The notes under the pieces are model-generated. The model was not told where the DNA came from. It made no database searches and saw only the letters and a list, made by a program, of their open reading frames with translations. 64,000 bases of DNA, taken from positions 1-64,000 of the forward strand of contig NZ_FUXB01000002.1 of the NCBI RefSeq assembly GCF_900167345.1. The letters run 5' to 3'. The translations under genes and the position numbers were made by a program. This stretch comes from Vibrio cincinnatiensis DSM 19608 (GTDB lineage: Bacteria; Pseudomonadota; Gammaproteobacteria; Enterobacterales; Vibrionaceae). Shown one piece after another: positions 8,702 to 17,682 of the stretch (position 1 is its first letter; the number at the start of each line of letters is the position of its first letter).

Positions 8702-8716
8702 CTCTATAATATAGAG
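8702..8716. promoter_or_regulatory. Palindrome over a -10-like box before the export operon
   Basis: CTCTATA-A-TATAGAG is a perfect 15-bp palindrome containing TATAAT (8705-8710), 33 bases before the TolC-family gene. No convincing -35 box lies 16-18 bases upstream. This would suit a repressor operator over the promoter, but no regulator gene is adjacent. Confidence 0.35.
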
Positions 8717-8748
8717 CATTAACTCTAAACCAGATTCTGAACGGAAAC

Positions 8749-10164
8749 ATGAAGCCAAAATCACTGACTCTTTTGATGTGCTCATTGCTGGGTACTTCAT
8801 CGGTATCCGCTGCGCCCATTTCGTTCCAGCAAGCTTGGGATATTTTGCAGCACAGTAACCATTCATTAGCGGCTGAACGCGCTAATGTTGAACACTATCA
8901 ATACATGCAAGATTCAACCTTTAACTTGAATTTACCTTCCGTTACGATCAGTGCAAACTACATGCGCTTAGATCAAGATGTCACACTGTCCTTAAAACAA
9001 ATTGCTGAGAGTAGTGGTACCAATCTAGCCGCTCTGACACAAACACCACTCGGTTCTCTAACGTCCACCATGACCGAGCGCGATATCTTTAGTTCTTCCA
9101 TTCGAGCCGTCTGGCCCATTTTTACGGGTGGCCGTATTACCGCTGCGCAAACCGCTGCTGAAGGAAAAAAAGAAGAAGCACAGAGCCAACTTGCAATGGT
9201 AACTCAAGCTCGGTATGAAGATTTGGCTAAGTATTACTACAGTGTGGTATTAGCGAAAGAGGTTCTTAATACCCGAATTGCGGTTGAACAAGGCCTAACC
9301 CAGCACCGAAATAATGCGCTAAAACTTGAGCAGCAAGGTCAAATTGCTCTCGTCGAGCGCTTACAGGCCGAAGCATCACTAGACAAAGCCACGATAGAGC
9401 GCAAAAAAGCAGAAAAAGATCTCGATATTGCCCAAAGTGCATTAACTCAGATACTCAGCCAAGATCAATCCGTTGAACCCAGTGGTCAGCTTTTTATCAA
9501 CCAAAGCTTACCGCCACTGTCTGCCTTTGTTGAACAGACATTATCCACCTATCCAGGCTTAGATTTACTCTCGGCTAAAGAGAAGCAAGCCAATAGTTTA
9601 ATCAAAGCAGAAAAAGGGAAATATTACCCAGAAGTCTATGCATTTGGTAACTACAGCCTATACGATGATGATTCTCTGGTTAGTCAAATGAAACCAGATT
9701 GGATGGTCGGTGTTGGCGTCAGCATTCCCCTAATCGAAAATACAGGGCGAAGTCATCAAGTAAAAGCGGCAAACAGTACGGTTTCACAAGTGCGTTTTTT
9801 ACGCGCTCAAGCAAAGCAAGATCTCACCGTTTTAGTTGAAAAAACCTATAAAGAAGCTGAACAAGCTCTCGAAGAAGTTCAAGGCTTAGATTCCAGCTTA
9901 ACACTGGCACAAGAAAACCTTCTTCTGCGCCAAAAAGCGTTTAACCAGGGCCTAGCCACCTCTTTAGATGTGGTTGACGCGGAACTCTATTTAGCCAGTA
10001 TTCGCACTCAACAAGCGGTCGCTGGGTTTAACTACCTTATTTCTCTGAGTAAACTTTTAGCGCTCTCTAGCGAGATGAACACATTCTCCCAATATAAACA
10101 GATGGCTATCCCTCTGACTATGCACTTTACTCAAGACCTTACTTCACAAAAGGAACCATCATGA
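8749..10164 (+). CDS. TolC-family outer-membrane efflux protein
   Basis: Outer-membrane channel-tunnel component of a tripartite exporter. 471 residues with a clear signal peptide ending near VSAAP (residues 1-22), then two OEP-type repeats rich in long heptad-like helices and barrel strands (SSSIRAVWPIFTGGRI; MVGVGVSIPLIENTG). It opens a four-gene operon, and its stop overlaps the next start by four bases. It is distinct from housekeeping TolC, which would not be coupled to its own adaptor and permeases. Expected to trimerise and dock with the HlyD-type adaptor that follows. Confidence 0.9.
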   Translation: MKPKSLTLLMCSLLGTSSVSAAPISFQQAWDILQHSNHSLAAERANVEHYQYMQDSTFNLNLPSVTISANYMRLDQDVTLSLKQIAESSGTNLAALTQTPLGSLTSTMTERDIFSSSIRAVWPIFTGGRITAAQTAAEGKKEEAQSQLAMVTQARYEDLAKYYYSVVLAKEVLNTRIAVEQGLTQHRNNALKLEQQGQIALVERLQAEASLDKATIERKKAEKDLDIAQSALTQILSQDQSVEPSGQLFINQSLPPLSAFVEQTLSTYPGLDLLSAKEKQANSLIKAEKGKYYPEVYAFGNYSLYDDDSLVSQMKPDWMVGVGVSIPLIENTGRSHQVKAANSTVSQVRFLRAQAKQDLTVLVEKTYKEAEQALEEVQGLDSSLTLAQENLLLRQKAFNQGLATSLDVVDAELYLASIRTQQAVAGFNYLISLSKLLALSSEMNTFSQYKQMAIPLTMHFTQDLTSQKEPS

Positions 10165-11135
10165 AAGCGGTAAAATCGTCTCTTCTTACTGTCACTGCCA
10201 TTGCGGCCGTCACTTGGGTCGGCTACAGCTTTTATCAGGCTTATCAACCAAAACCTGTTCGTCTTCAAGGGCAAATAGAGTCTCAGCAATACAGTATTTC
10301 ATCAAAAGTACCGGGACGTATTGATCAGGTATTTGTACGTAAAGGTGACGAGATAGCAAAAGGACAACTTATCTTTACTCTACATAGCCCAGAAATTGAA
10401 GCTAAACTTGATCAAGCTTTAGCAAGCCAAAAAGCGGCTGGCGCTTTAGCGCAAGAAGCAGAAAAGGGGTCTCGTAATCAACAAATTCATGCCGCCCGAG
10501 ATCAATGGCTGACGGCGAAAGCGGCTGCCGACCTTGCACAAAAAACCTACTTACGGGTGAATAACTTATATAAAGAAGGGGTGGTTTCTGAGCAAAAACG
10601 TGATGAAGCAAGCACCCAATGGCAAGCCGCAAAACATAGTGAGAGTGCGGCTTTTCAAATGTATGAGATGGCGAAAGAAGGCGCTCGAGAAGAAACCATT
10701 CTGGCGGCTTTAGAAAAAGAAAGAATGGCGGCTGGGGCAGTTGCGGAAGTGGAAGCTTATGCCGCTGATACGCGTATCGAAAGCTGGTTTAATGGCGAAG
10801 TTTCACAAGTGCTCATGCATGGAGGGGAATTAGCACCACAAGGTTTCCCCGTTGTCACCGTAATTGATCGCAACGACTCTTGGGCGGTCTTCAATGTTCG
10901 AGAAGATCTATTACAACATTTTGAAAAAGGACGGACATTTAACGCTTTTCTTCCGGCATTAAATCAGTCTATTGAGTTCACAGTCACCCACATTGCTGCA
11001 ATGGGAGATTTTGCAACTTGGCGCTCAACCGATGCATCACAAGGGTTTGACTTGAGAACCTTTGAAGTCGAGGCTCGCCCAACACAACCAGTAGAAGGGC
11101 TGAGAATGGGAATGACTGTTGCCGTTGAGCTATAA
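10161..11135 (+). CDS. HlyD/EmrA-family periplasmic adaptor
   Basis: Membrane-fusion protein linking the inner-membrane permeases to the TolC-like channel. One N-terminal anchor (about residues 7-27), then a split lipoyl domain (ISSKVPGRIDQVFVRKGDEI near residue 50 and its partner near 195-220), a helical hairpin of about 100 residues between the halves, and a beta-barrel end. At 324 residues it resembles the short YhiI/YbhG adaptors that serve ABC-2 exporters rather than RND pumps. Start ATG overlaps the upstream gene (ATGA) and the permease gene follows by 2 bases. Confidence 0.9.
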   Translation: MKAVKSSLLTVTAIAAVTWVGYSFYQAYQPKPVRLQGQIESQQYSISSKVPGRIDQVFVRKGDEIAKGQLIFTLHSPEIEAKLDQALASQKAAGALAQEAEKGSRNQQIHAARDQWLTAKAAADLAQKTYLRVNNLYKEGVVSEQKRDEASTQWQAAKHSESAAFQMYEMAKEGAREETILAALEKERMAAGAVAEVEAYAADTRIESWFNGEVSQVLMHGGELAPQGFPVVTVIDRNDSWAVFNVREDLLQHFEKGRTFNAFLPALNQSIEFTVTHIAAMGDFATWRSTDASQGFDLRTFEVEARPTQPVEGLRMGMTVAVEL

Positions 11136-11137
11136 CT

Positions 11138-12301
11138 ATGCGTAATTCCTTACCATCACAATGGCAACTATTACGCCATGACCACTGGTTATTATCTTGC
11201 TTAACTTGGGTTCCTATCCTACTCGGAGCCTTGTTATGGTGGATTTTCTCTCAAGGTGTATTACAAAATTTACCCATCGGAGTTGTTGACCTATCACACA
11301 GTCAACTCTCTCGGCAATTAACCCGTGATTTAGAGGCAACCTCGACTCTTTCTGTCACTCGTCAATACCAAAGTATTGAAGAAGCAAAAAAAGATTTAGT
11401 GACTAGTCAGATTTATGCCTACGTGATTATTCCCTCTCAATTCGATAAGGAGATATATCGGGGAGAGAAGCCCAAAGTGACCACTTTTTATAACAGCCAG
11501 TACATTTTGGTTGGCCGTTTGATTAATTCCGCAATTTTGCAAGCACAAGGGACACTGAATGCCCAGCTAGAAGGGATAAAGACTTTAGCTCATGGAAATC
11601 AAACGTCACTCAGTGCCATGGGGCAAGCGGTTCCCGTTCGAACTCAGATGACACCGCTATTTAATAAAAATAATCACTACACTCAGTTTTTAGTTTCCGC
11701 CGCGGTACCTGCAGTTTGGCAAATTTTAATCGTGGTGACGACCATTATGATTTTAAGTGCAAATTATCGAGAATATGGATTAACCCATTGGCTTGGTGAA
11801 CGACCACTTCGACATTTAGCCTCAACCCTTACTCCATATTCGGTTATTTTCCTACTCCAAGGGGTCATTTTTCTTGTCTGTTTTTATCGACTCATGCAAT
11901 GGCCTATGCATGGCAGTCTATTCGTGATCATTTTTGCTCAAATTATCACTGTAGTGGCATGTATCATTATGGGTGCCCTATTCTATTTTCTTACCCTAGA
12001 TCCGGCTCGAGCAATGAGTTTTGCTGGGGCCTTTACCGCTCCCAGTTTTGCCTTTATGGGCGTTACCTTTCCGGCCTCAGATATGAATAATCTCGCGTTG
12101 ATCTGGCGCAGTCTACTGCCAATTAGCCACTATATCGAAGTGCAACTGACCCAGGTTAACTATGGGCTGTACGCCAGTGAATCTTTGCAGCACTTAATTC
12201 CCATGATGGGCTACAGTATTCCGCTATTACTCACCCTTGCCTTGATCCGTAAACATCAAACTAAAGAAGTACAATCAAGGGGGAATCATGACCTTGTTTG
12301 A
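11138..12301 (+). CDS. ABC-2 type permease (YhhJ/YbhR-like), first of two
   Basis: Inner-membrane permease of 387 residues with the ABC-2 layout: one N-terminal membrane helix (about 20-40), a periplasmic domain of about 150 residues (NLPIGVVDLSHSQLSRQL onward), then five or six helices in the C-terminal half. The family exports drugs, bile acids or polymers together with a separate ATPase. It overlaps the next permease by 14 bases, implying translational coupling. No ATP-binding gene is found in this operon or nearby; the two permeases presumably form a heterodimer that borrows or lacks an ATPase. Confidence 0.85.
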   Translation: MRNSLPSQWQLLRHDHWLLSCLTWVPILLGALLWWIFSQGVLQNLPIGVVDLSHSQLSRQLTRDLEATSTLSVTRQYQSIEEAKKDLVTSQIYAYVIIPSQFDKEIYRGEKPKVTTFYNSQYILVGRLINSAILQAQGTLNAQLEGIKTLAHGNQTSLSAMGQAVPVRTQMTPLFNKNNHYTQFLVSAAVPAVWQILIVVTTIMILSANYREYGLTHWLGERPLRHLASTLTPYSVIFLLQGVIFLVCFYRLMQWPMHGSLFVIIFAQIITVVACIIMGALFYFLTLDPARAMSFAGAFTAPSFAFMGVTFPASDMNNLALIWRSLLPISHYIEVQLTQVNYGLYASESLQHLIPMMGYSIPLLLTLALIRKHQTKEVQSRGNHDLV

Positions 12302-13436
12302 ATTATTTAAAACTGAGCTGAAAGCTTTACTGACAAACCCTGTAGTCATGCTTACCATGGTCGGTGGGGTGGTCTTCTACTCTTTTCTTTATCCGCTACC
12401 GTATAGCCAGCAAACTCCACGAGAGTTACCCATTACCGTTGTGAACCTGGATAAAAGCCAAACCAGTTATCAATTAGAACGTATGGTGGATGCGACACCA
12501 CAAGTTCAGGTAGTTCAACGTGATCACTCGATTGAAGAAGCTAAACAAGCCTTTCTTCAAGGTAAAGTCAGCGGAATTTTAGTCATTCCTGAACACTTCT
12601 ACAAAGATTTGCTACTCGGGAAAAGTCCGACACTCGCTTATGCTGGTTACGCCGCTTATTTTCTGGTTTATGGCACAATTGTAGAAGGATTGGCTCAAGC
12701 GGGAGGGACTCTGGCCGCCAAAGCAAAAATCTCTCGCTTAATTGTAGAAGGAGAACCACTGAATATTGCTCTTGAGCACTCTTCTTCGCTACAGTCTAAC
12801 CAAAAGCCCACCTTTAATCCACGCATGGGCTATATAGACTATGTTGTCCCAGCCGTATTTGTTCTTATCTTACAACAAACACTGGCAATGGCTTCTGGCT
12901 TGATGGTGGGAACACAAAAGCAAGGAAATGGTTACTGGAGCCGAGTCTCTCCTCTGCGTTTAATTTTAATTCGAAGCTTTATCTTTACGGCTTGTTACTA
13001 TTTGTTAAGTATGTATTACTTTGGCGCTAGCTTTAGCCGCTTGGGGATCAATACATTAGCCAACCCAATTGATCTTCTTTTGTTACTGCTGCCTTTTTTA
13101 CTCAGTGCCTGTTTTGTGGGCATTTGGCTTGGGGCGTTAACCCCAAGGCGAGAATTGGTTACAATGCTTGTGCTGCTAAGTTCTTTACCCCTTGCGTTTT
13201 CTGCTGGTTTTATCTGGCCACTTGAAGCACTTCCTACCCCCATCGCTTGGTTTGCCAACCTATTTCCAAGCACTCCCGGCATTCAAGGTTTTCTCGCTCT
13301 TAACCAAATGGGAGCAGAATGGCAACAAATTACGCCTCAATGGACACTACTCTGGCTTCAAAGCTTGGGATGGGGATTGTTAGCTTGGTGGCAGTTTAAA
13401 CGAACAGGCAAAGGAGCACTCGCCCACCGAGACTAA
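12288..13436 (+). CDS. ABC-2 type permease, second of two
   Basis: 382 residues with the same architecture as the preceding gene: N-terminal helix (about 17-37), an extracytoplasmic domain beginning ELPITVVNLDKSQTSYQL, and a C-terminal bundle of about five helices. It shares recognisable segments with its neighbour (the VVNLDKSQ/GVVDLSHSQ and QSIEEAK/HSIEEAK stretches), suggesting an old gene duplication. Last gene of the operon; no ATPase follows, since metA comes next with its own control region. Confidence 0.85.
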   Translation: MTLFELFKTELKALLTNPVVMLTMVGGVVFYSFLYPLPYSQQTPRELPITVVNLDKSQTSYQLERMVDATPQVQVVQRDHSIEEAKQAFLQGKVSGILVIPEHFYKDLLLGKSPTLAYAGYAAYFLVYGTIVEGLAQAGGTLAAKAKISRLIVEGEPLNIALEHSSSLQSNQKPTFNPRMGYIDYVVPAVFVLILQQTLAMASGLMVGTQKQGNGYWSRVSPLRLILIRSFIFTACYYLLSMYYFGASFSRLGINTLANPIDLLLLLLPFLLSACFVGIWLGALTPRRELVTMLVLLSSLPLAFSAGFIWPLEALPTPIAWFANLFPSTPGIQGFLALNQMGAEWQQITPQWTLLWLQSLGWGLLAWWQFKRTGKGALAHRD

Positions 13437-13485
13437 TTTAAACGATGAAGATATTTTGTTGTCGACTTTCTTAAACAGTTAGGCT

Positions 13486-13509
13486 ATAAGTCTAGAAGTA
13501 TAGACGTCC
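13486..13509 (+). promoter_or_regulatory. MetJ operator (three tandem Met boxes) before metA
   Basis: Three contiguous 8-mers, ATAAGTCT, AGAAGTAT and AGACGTCC, match the Met box consensus AGACGTCT at 6, 6 and 7 of 8 positions. They end 25 bases before the metA start. MetJ with S-adenosylmethionine would repress here. MetJ is not encoded in the window. Confidence 0.75.
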
Positions 13510-13534
13510 AAGTATAAAGCTTAGGGAGAAAGCT

Positions 13535-14476
13535 GTGCCAATTAAGATTCCCGATCAATTACCAGCCACCGATGTATTGCGTAAAGAGAATATCTTTATC
13601 ATGGCTGAGTCTCGCGCTTCAACACAAGAAATTCGACCATTAAAAGTCCTGCTCTTGAATCTTATGCCCAAGAAGATCGAGACGGAAACACAATTTTTGC
13701 GCCTATTGTCTAACTCTCCACTCCAAGTGGATATTGAACTGCTTCGTATTGATGATCGCCCAAGTAAAAATACGCCCGAGGAGCACCTCAATGCCTTCTA
13801 TCGCCAATTTGATATGGTTCAGCACCGTAACTTTGATGGATTGATCATTACAGGGGCTCCTTTGGGGCTTGTACAGTTTAAAGATGTTGCTTATTGGGAG
13901 CATTTACAACACATCATGACGTGGGCAAAAGATCATGTCACCTCTACCCTCTATGTCTGTTGGGCCGCTCAAGCTGCCCTGAAATTGCTTTATAACCTGC
14001 CAAAACAGACACGGGATGAAAAACTGTCTGGTGTTTATCATCACGATATCCATCAACCGTTTCATCCACTACTACGTGGGTTTGATGATACATTTCTTGC
14101 TCCACATTCTCGCTATGCGGATTTTGAGGCAGACTACTTAGCGCAACATACTAATTTAGATCTTCTTGCAACCTCTGAAGTTGCGGGTGTCTACCTCGCC
14201 TCAACCAAAGATAAGCGCCATGTCTTTGTGACAGGGCACCCAGAATACGATGCTCACACACTTCATCAAGAATACATTCGAGATTTAGCCGAAGGGCAAC
14301 AACCTCCCATTCCTGTTAATTATTATCCTAACGATAATCCAGATAATAAACCAAGAGCAAGTTGGCGTAGCCATGGGCATTTGCTGTTCTCTAACTGGCT
14401 CAACTACTGCGTTTACCAGCAAACCCCTTATGATCTTGAACACTTTAGTGAAGATAGATTCACTAAAGACGATTAG
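13535..14476 (+). CDS. metA: Homoserine O-succinyltransferase MetA
   Basis: Transfers succinyl from succinyl-CoA to homoserine, the committed step of methionine synthesis. 313 residues. The class-I amidotransferase-like fold keeps the catalytic Cys142 (YVCWAAQAA) and the His235/Glu237 pair (TGHPEYD), at the same numbers as E. coli. Gly111 in APLGL is the residue associated with succinyl rather than acetyl specificity. The start is GTG at 13535, with TAGGGAG as ribosome site. Met boxes upstream indicate MetJ control. Confidence 0.97.
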   Translation: MPIKIPDQLPATDVLRKENIFIMAESRASTQEIRPLKVLLLNLMPKKIETETQFLRLLSNSPLQVDIELLRIDDRPSKNTPEEHLNAFYRQFDMVQHRNFDGLIITGAPLGLVQFKDVAYWEHLQHIMTWAKDHVTSTLYVCWAAQAALKLLYNLPKQTRDEKLSGVYHHDIHQPFHPLLRGFDDTFLAPHSRYADFEADYLAQHTNLDLLATSEVAGVYLASTKDKRHVFVTGHPEYDAHTLHQEYIRDLAEGQQPPIPVNYYPNDNPDNKPRASWRSHGHLLFSNWLNYCVYQQTPYDLEHFSEDRFTKDD

Positions 14477-14487
14477 CCCTGTCTCTC

Positions 14488-14519
14488 GTATCCAAAGGGG
14501 CAATATCCCCTTTGGATAC
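14488..14519 (+). terminator. Strong hairpin after metA
   Basis: A perfect 13-bp stem GTATCCAAAGGGG / CCCCTTTGGATAC around CAATAT, 12 bases past the metA stop. No T run follows, so it may act as a weak terminator or mRNA 3' stabiliser. Confidence 0.6.
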
Positions 14520-14635
14520 ACTAAGATTGCCAACTCACTCGCATTGTTTTTCCCCCATCATTCTCGGCTGGCCTGATTTATCTATCATGCTGCCTATACC
14601 AAGATTCGGCTTGAGTACCGTTCGGGAGGAACATA

Positions 14636-15349
14636 ATGAAATATGTGTTGGCACTGGGTCTATCATTAGGCTTAACAGGCTGCATTACCATCACTGAAAA
14701 TGAGCAAGCGGAATCGATAAGCAACCCTATAGAGATAGCAGAGTCACGAATTGAGCTTGGGCTGGGTTACTTAGAAAATGGAAATAGAGTAAAAGCCCGT
14801 CAGAATTTACAAATCGCTATACAACATGCGCCGCGCTACTATCGAGCTCAACTGTCCATGGCCCATTACCTAGAAACGGTGGGTGAACATAAAGCAGCAA
14901 ACGAATTCTATCAAAACGCTCTACGTGATAATCCACGGAATGGAAATGTACTTAATAATTATGGGACTTTTTTATGTAAACAAGGAGAGTACGCAAAGGC
15001 CGACCAATTTTTTATGCGTGCAGTAAAGCAGCCTTATTATTACTTGATCCCCGCTAGCTACGAAAATGCTGCATTTTGTGCTTTAAAAGCAAATGATCAC
15101 ACAAAAGCTAAAGATTATTTTAAACGGGTACTGGATCATGATCCCACTCGAGTTAACTCACTTCTTCAACTTGCCAAGCTGCAAATGGATGATAATGAGC
15201 TCACACAAGCACGTATTCATTTAATGAAACTGCATCAGCAATATGGATATCAAAGAGCTTCATTGCAGCTCTTAATGGAATTAGAACAACGTGCAGGCAA
15301 TCGTGCCTTAGAGAAAAAATATCAGTCGTTATTAGACAATTTCTCTTGA
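14636..15349 (+). CDS. TPR lipoprotein of the PilW/PilF type
   Basis: 237 residues with a lipoprotein signal (LTGC, Cys16) and about five tetratricopeptide repeats. The wording of the repeats (LGLGYLENGNRVKARQNL, VLNNYGTFLCKQGEYAKA, ENAAFCALKANDHTKA) follows PilW/PilF, the outer-membrane-associated lipoprotein that helps secretin multimerise in type IV pilus assembly. The usual home of that gene in gammaproteobacteria is between rlmN and rodZ; here it stands alone after metA. It could be the only copy moved or a paralogue. A GGAGG ribosome site precedes ATG 14636. Confidence 0.75.
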   Translation: MKYVLALGLSLGLTGCITITENEQAESISNPIEIAESRIELGLGYLENGNRVKARQNLQIAIQHAPRYYRAQLSMAHYLETVGEHKAANEFYQNALRDNPRNGNVLNNYGTFLCKQGEYAKADQFFMRAVKQPYYYLIPASYENAAFCALKANDHTKAKDYFKRVLDHDPTRVNSLLQLAKLQMDDNELTQARIHLMKLHQQYGYQRASLQLLMELEQRAGNRALEKKYQSLLDNFS

Positions 15350-15351
15350 GG

Positions 15352-15576
15352 TTATTTTTTGATATTGGTGGGCCGGCCATCTTTACCGCCTTTACGATCA
15401 CGGTAATGAGTACGACGGCGACGTTTAATGTTTTTGGAACGTTGGATTCTCATATACTCTCGGTAGGCAATCCGAATAAACAGAACTAATCCAACCAACA
15501 CTAATAAACTAAACACAGACATAAAAGGCTTACAAAGCCACTCAGGCTGGCATGGTAGATAAAAATCAAAGTCCAT
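15352..15576 (-). CDS. Small membrane protein with a basic tail (74 residues)
   Basis: Family not recognised. A Cys-containing N-terminus (CQPEWLCK) precedes one membrane helix of about 20 residues (MSVFSLLVLVGLVLFIRIAY), followed by a strongly basic cytoplasmic tail with an RRRR cluster and a Lys/Arg-rich end. The ribosome site AGGGGGG before ATG 15576 is good. It converges on the PilW-like gene with 2 bases between stop codons. Topology by the positive-inside rule puts the tail in the cytoplasm, where it might contact nucleic acid or phospholipid; that is inference. Confidence 0.65.
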   Translation of the reverse strand: MDFDFYLPCQPEWLCKPFMSVFSLLVLVGLVLFIRIAYREYMRIQRSKNIKRRRRTHYRDRKGGKDGRPTNIKK

Positions 15577-15817
15577 ATCCCCCCCTTATCTCATGTTGAC
15601 TATGCATCTCCTCTAATAACTGTATCGGCTAAAGCCTCTTGACCTTTAGATTAGAAACTGCCACATGACCCAATCGCATAGAAAGATAACATGGCTGTTA
15701 TGCCAACTTCACACCAACAAAATAAGATTAAAGTTGCATATCAAGCCTTGTTGTAATTTAGCGCTAGTATATATGAAAACACCGTTAAAATCTGCAATTA
15801 CTGGAGTGAAGTGATAA

Positions 15818-16312
15818 CTATTTCAACTCAAGGACCATCATGTACAAACGAGCATCCAATTCTAACTGGTGATAATTCGGTTCCATGTGGCAGCACAATT
15901 GATAAAAAGCCTTGTTATGATCTTTTTCACGTAGATGAGCCAGTTCATGGACAACCAACATTCGTAGTAAGGGTTCCGGAGCCTCTTTAAAAACAGTGGC
16001 AATTCGAATCTCATTTTTTGTCTTAATTTTACTTCCATGCACACGGGAAACATAGCTGTGTAGACCTAACGCATTATTAATGAGATGAATTTTTCCGTCA
16101 TACACGACTTTACTGATCGGGGGTGTTTTCTTCATATAGTGGTTTTTAATCGACATGGTATAAGCAAACAACGCTTTTTCACTTTGAATATCATGCCGTT
16201 GGGGATAGCGCTGCTCAAACCACGTAACTAACTGGTCTTTCGCAATTAGTTGCTCAACCTGTTTAATAATAGATTCAGGATACCCTTGAATATATTTCAA
16301 TAGAGACTGCAT
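15818..16312 (-). CDS. YgjP/DUF45-type zinc metallopeptidase-like protein
   Basis: 164 residues. The zinc motif HELAH (122-126) is followed by His132 and a Glu-rich helix (QLELDARLYM), the layout of the YgjP/WLM metallopeptidase superfamily. No signal peptide, so it is cytoplasmic. The biological substrate of these proteins is not well known. It stands alone between two unrelated genes, transcribed on the minus strand, with roughly 240 bases of featureless sequence downstream. Confidence 0.75.
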   Translation of the reverse strand: MQSLLKYIQGYPESIIKQVEQLIAKDQLVTWFEQRYPQRHDIQSEKALFAYTMSIKNHYMKKTPPISKVVYDGKIHLINNALGLHSYVSRVHGSKIKTKNEIRIATVFKEAPEPLLRMLVVHELAHLREKDHNKAFYQLCCHMEPNYHQLELDARLYMMVLELK

Positions 16313-16467
16313 AACCCCACCTCATGCCCACGCCCTTTTGGATTGATGCGTTTGGCTAAGTTGAATAAAGCGCTTAGTCTAGCGGAAAGCGAAAAACGAT
16401 TCACCGCAGATTGCATCCCTAGGGTTCAAACGCTAAACTTTGCTCTTTTCTATCATCGAGTTTGACT

Positions 16468-16701
16468 ATGAAACGTGTTGTTCTTTACGTAAAAGATAAA
16501 TGCCCCCACTGCAAAAATGCCCAACAATACTTAGATGCGAAGGGAATAAAATACCGCTTATGTAACGCAAAAATGGAGCGAGGCCGAAAAGAACTGGATG
16601 CTTTAGGGGCTCGCAGTGTTCCGGTGCTGAAAATTGCCGATCGGTTGATGATAGGGTGGAACGCCAGTAACTTTGAACGTATCTACCACAGCAAAGGCTA
16701 A
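16468..16701 (+). CDS. Glutaredoxin-like protein
   Basis: 77 residues with a thioredoxin-fold redox site CPHC (12-15) and the cis-proline segment SVPVL, followed by a GW motif near the C-terminus. It resembles short NrdH/GrxA-like glutaredoxins; the CPHC centre is less common than CPYC. Likely a cytoplasmic thiol-disulfide carrier. A TTG at 16462 is in frame two codons earlier, but ATG 16468 is the natural start. Its stop is 1 base from the stop of the convergent LysR gene. Confidence 0.75.
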   Translation: MKRVVLYVKDKCPHCKNAQQYLDAKGIKYRLCNAKMERGRKELDALGARSVPVLKIADRLMIGWNASNFERIYHSKG

Positions 16702-16702
16702 G

Positions 16703-17572
16703 TTAAACATACTGTTTCACAAACTCGATAAACGTTCTGTCAGCATTAGAAAGGTAAGCATCTTTACGCCATGCCAGCGCAAGATCGAGCCACACCGGAG
16801 GATGAAAAGGAATCGCCCTGACTTCAGGTTCATTATCTGTCACTAATTCAAGCAAGGCGGTAATCGCATATTCATGCTTAACAATGCTGAGAATCATAGG
16901 TAATAGATTGGTTTCAAAAGAAATATTCGCTGTATGCTGATATTTTTTACAGACATGATCAATAAATTCACGATGGAAATATCCCGGTTTAAACATCACT
17001 AATTCATGCGAAAAAAATTGCTGAAAATCAATCACACTCTGTTCTGCCAACTCATGCTTAGGGCCCACCACCGCGACCATTTGGGAAGAAAGTAACGGAT
17101 CAACCTCTAAATCATCCGGCACATCCTGATTTAAAATCACCCCAATATCCAACTCACCAGACAATAACATTTTTCGAATCGATTGAGTTCCCGCATCAAT
17201 CACCGTCATCTTCAGTTGTGGAAAATGGCTTTTAAACGCCATCACAATTTGAGGGAAAAAATAGCTTCCCATCATACTCGGAGCACCGAGACGAACTTCC
17301 CCTTTGACCAAACCTTTTAATTCATCTATTGCTAATTGTGCATCTTCTATTTGCTGATAAATTCGCTTGGCATGTTCTAGTAATACTTGACCTTCATGGG
17401 TCAAGGTGACTTTGCGATCATCTCGCTTAAAAAGCGTTACACCTAGCTGTTGCTCAAACTTCTTAATGGAAATGCTAAGTGCTGGTTGTGCAATATGCAG
17501 TTGCTGTGCTGCATGAGTAAAATTTTGCCACTCTGCGACAGCCAAAAAATGTTTTAAATGACGCGTTTCCAT
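16703..17572 (-). CDS. LysR-family regulator
   Basis: 289 residues: winged helix-turn-helix at about 1-60 (FTHAAQQLHIAQPALSISIKKFEQ), then a periplasmic-binding-like effector domain. It is divergent from the MFS gene at 17683 with a 110-base AT-rich gap, the usual LysR/target arrangement, so it probably controls that transporter and itself. The pair resembles E. coli ynfL/ynfM. The inducer is not evident. Confidence 0.88.
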   Translation of the reverse strand: METRHLKHFLAVAEWQNFTHAAQQLHIAQPALSISIKKFEQQLGVTLFKRDDRKVTLTHEGQVLLEHAKRIYQQIEDAQLAIDELKGLVKGEVRLGAPSMMGSYFFPQIVMAFKSHFPQLKMTVIDAGTQSIRKMLLSGELDIGVILNQDVPDDLEVDPLLSSQMVAVVGPKHELAEQSVIDFQQFFSHELVMFKPGYFHREFIDHVCKKYQHTANISFETNLLPMILSIVKHEYAITALLELVTDNEPEVRAIPFHPPVWLDLALAWRKDAYLSNADRTFIEFVKQYV

Positions 17573-17682
17573 CCAGTATAAGCCATATATATCACAACCA
17601 TATTTTTAATATATTTCATTAATTAGAAGAAGGCTGTTACTTTGATCACATCAACCGCTACGCTCAACTTGGGTGAATCTCT

